DNA of 6,304 nucleotides. Source: Geoglobus sp. Lineage in GTDB: Archaea; Halobacteriota; Archaeoglobi; Archaeoglobales; Archaeoglobaceae. The notes under the pieces are model-generated. The model saw only the letters and a list, made by a program, of their open reading frames with translations. It did no database searches and had not been told where the DNA came from. Where the stretch lies: positions 1 to 6,304 of the forward strand of contig JALUWC010000515.1 in assembly GCA_027019885.1 (NCBI GenBank), given 5' to 3'. This document shows, one piece after another, positions 5,814 through 6,304 of this stretch. The position numbers and the translations under genes are program-made. Positions within the stretch are counted from its first letter, which is position 1. Every line of letters begins with the position of its first letter.

Positions 5814-5820
5814 TTATAAC

Positions 5821-5827
5821 CACCTCC
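5821..5827 (-). promoter_or_regulatory. Strong ribosome binding site of the 41-aa gene
   Basis: CACCTCC on the plus strand is GGAGGTG on the minus strand, seven bases before ATG 5813. This perfect match is the main reason to accept so short a gene and implies efficient translation. Confidence 0.8.
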
Positions 5828-5853
5828 TAACCCTTTTTCTTATTCTGAACCAT

Positions 5854-5901
5854 TTTAACATTATAAATAATTTTAATATTGATATTATTAATAATGTTAA
5901 A
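5854..5901. promoter_or_regulatory. 48-bp dyad, candidate operator
   Basis: This is an imperfect palindrome centred at 5877/5878 with 21 of 24 base pairs symmetrical. The outer arms TTTAACATTAT and ATAATGTTAAA are perfect over 11 bp. It lies between the divergent membrane-protein operon and the winged-helix gene. On the minus strand its left arm contains TTTATAAT (plus 5861-5868), a good TATA box for the 41-aa gene, with a predicted start near 5837 and a leader of about 25 bases. A dimeric regulator bound here would block TBP, so repression of the membrane operon, probably by the adjacent winged-helix protein, is the simplest reading. High AT content raises the chance level, but the arms include a C/G pair. 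Confidence 0.58.
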
Positions 5902-5926
5902 TACAACATCAAGTATAAGAACAATA

Positions 5927-5940
5927 GAAAAGCTTAAATA
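5927..5940 (+). promoter_or_regulatory. Promoter of the winged-helix gene (BRE + TATA)
   Basis: GAAAAG (BRE-like) followed by CTTAAATA predicts transcription from about 5964, which leaves a leader of roughly 30 bases before TTG 5993, including its ribosome binding site. It begins 26 bp right of the dyad, so a protein bound at the dyad could influence both directions. Confidence 0.5.
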
Positions 5941-5979
5941 GTTTTCGGTAAATATTATGTACTGGCGAGCGGATAGGTT

Positions 5980-5986
5980 GGAGGTG
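5980..5986 (+). promoter_or_regulatory. Ribosome binding site fixing the TTG start of the winged-helix gene
   Basis: GGAGGTG is a perfect Shine-Dalgarno sequence six bases before TTG 5993. The codon immediately before the TTG is an in-frame TAA, so no longer N-terminus is possible and the TTG start is well supported. Confidence 0.8.
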
Positions 5987-5992
5987 TCTTAA

Positions 5993-6244
5993 TTGGCTGA
6001 TAGGAAAACTACTTTTTCTGGGAGGAAAAAGAAGAGTTTAGATGAGATGATCGAGGAAGCTCTGAAGAATGCACCAAAGATAGAGGGGTACACTGTGAAG
6101 CAGATAGCAGAGATTACAGGGGTTCCCTGGCCTACTGCCAGATGGCACTTAGAGTTGCTCGAAGCGAGGGGGGTGGTGGATCATTATGATATCGGTAGAG
6201 CTAAAGTATACTATTTGAAGAAAAAAAAGAGATCTAAAGACTGA
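5993..6244 (+). CDS. Small winged helix-turn-helix transcription regulator, 83 aa
   Basis: This is a DNA-binding regulator. After a basic N-terminal tail (SGRKKK) and a helix at about 15-26, residues 33-77 form a winged HTH: YTVKQIAEITGVPWPTARWHLELLEARGVVDHYDIGRAKVYYL. The turn is at Ile41-Thr-Gly-Val44, the recognition helix at about 46-57, and the wing around H64-Y72. A lysine-rich tail ends the protein. No ligand or metal-binding domain is present, so it resembles the stand-alone ArsR-like or MarR-like minimal regulators common in archaea. The TTG start is set by GGAGGTG at 5980-5986. It is divergent from the two membrane-protein genes, with a 48-bp dyad between them, and probably represses that operon, itself, or both. 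The exact family and the signal sensed are not visible. Confidence 0.9.
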   Translation: MADRKTTFSGRKKKSLDEMIEEALKNAPKIEGYTVKQIAEITGVPWPTARWHLELLEARGVVDHYDIGRAKVYYLKKKKRSKD

Positions 6245-6262
6245 CTTCCATTACTACTCTCC

Positions 6263-6280
6263 TCTATTGTTTTTAAATTT
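6263..6280 (+). terminator. Possible T-rich terminator after the winged-helix gene
   Basis: Pyrimidine-rich sequence with a run of five T (6270-6274) and a further TTT follows the stop codon by about 25 bases, in the style of archaeal termination. The same AT-rich stretch (to about 6290) could instead be a TATA box of a gene beyond the right edge. No gene is visible in 6245-6304. Confidence 0.22.
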
Positions 6281-6304
6281 ATTAAATGCTAAACTATATA
6301 TTGT

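Noticed and set aside
1..6304. CRISPR array, tRNA or rRNA gene, complete insertion sequence
   Set aside because: No evenly spaced long repeats, cloverleaf, rRNA-like stretch or transposase was found in either strand.
6245..6304. Five-codon minus-strand frame with a GGAGAG site near the right edge
   Set aside because: It stops after five codons, inside the end of the winged-helix gene; too short to support.

Overview
The window looks archaeal, probably from a thermophilic euryarchaeon resembling the Archaeoglobales. This is an inference from several signs: GGAGGTG-type ribosome binding sites with two TTG starts, purine-rich BRE plus TATA promoter elements instead of -35/-10 boxes, T-run terminators, heavy AGA/AGG/ATA codon use, and lysine/glutamate-rich proteins. 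No tRNA, rRNA, CRISPR array or complete insertion sequence is visible.

Left part (1-638). The 5' end of a minus-strand gene for a small CxxC protein leaves the window at base 1. Upstream of it are four 11-bp tandem units (181-224). Next comes a broken minus-strand EVE-domain gene, of which only the promoter, ribosome binding site and about 18 codons survive (280-342). A nearly palindromic TATA element (392-407) could fire both ways; on the plus side it precedes a doubtful 32-codon ORF (437-535).

Centre (639-5359). This is a complete, tightly packed type I restriction-modification operon in the order hsdR, hsdM, hsdS, with gaps of 4 bases at both junctions. HsdR is an EcoEI-like nuclease/translocase that carries an extra beta-sandwich-like (carboxypeptidase-regulatory type) domain between its motor and its C-terminal domain. 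HsdM is an N6-adenine methyltransferase. HsdS has one target-recognition domain, half the usual size, so a working complex probably needs two copies and would read a symmetrical split site. The three proteins would form one enzyme: HsdS chooses the site, HsdM methylates it, and HsdR translocates and cuts unmodified DNA.

Right part (5360-6304). After a T-run there is a small divergent module. On the minus strand are two very small membrane proteins of 41 and 75 residues. On the plus strand is an 83-residue winged-helix regulator. Between them lies a 48-bp AT-rich dyad (5854-5901) overlapping the minus-strand TATA box, which looks like the operator of the module. The module is uncharacterised as far as I can tell, and together with the extra HsdR domain it is the most interesting part of the window. 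The EVE remnant, the RM operon and the small module suggest an accessory or defence-type locus.
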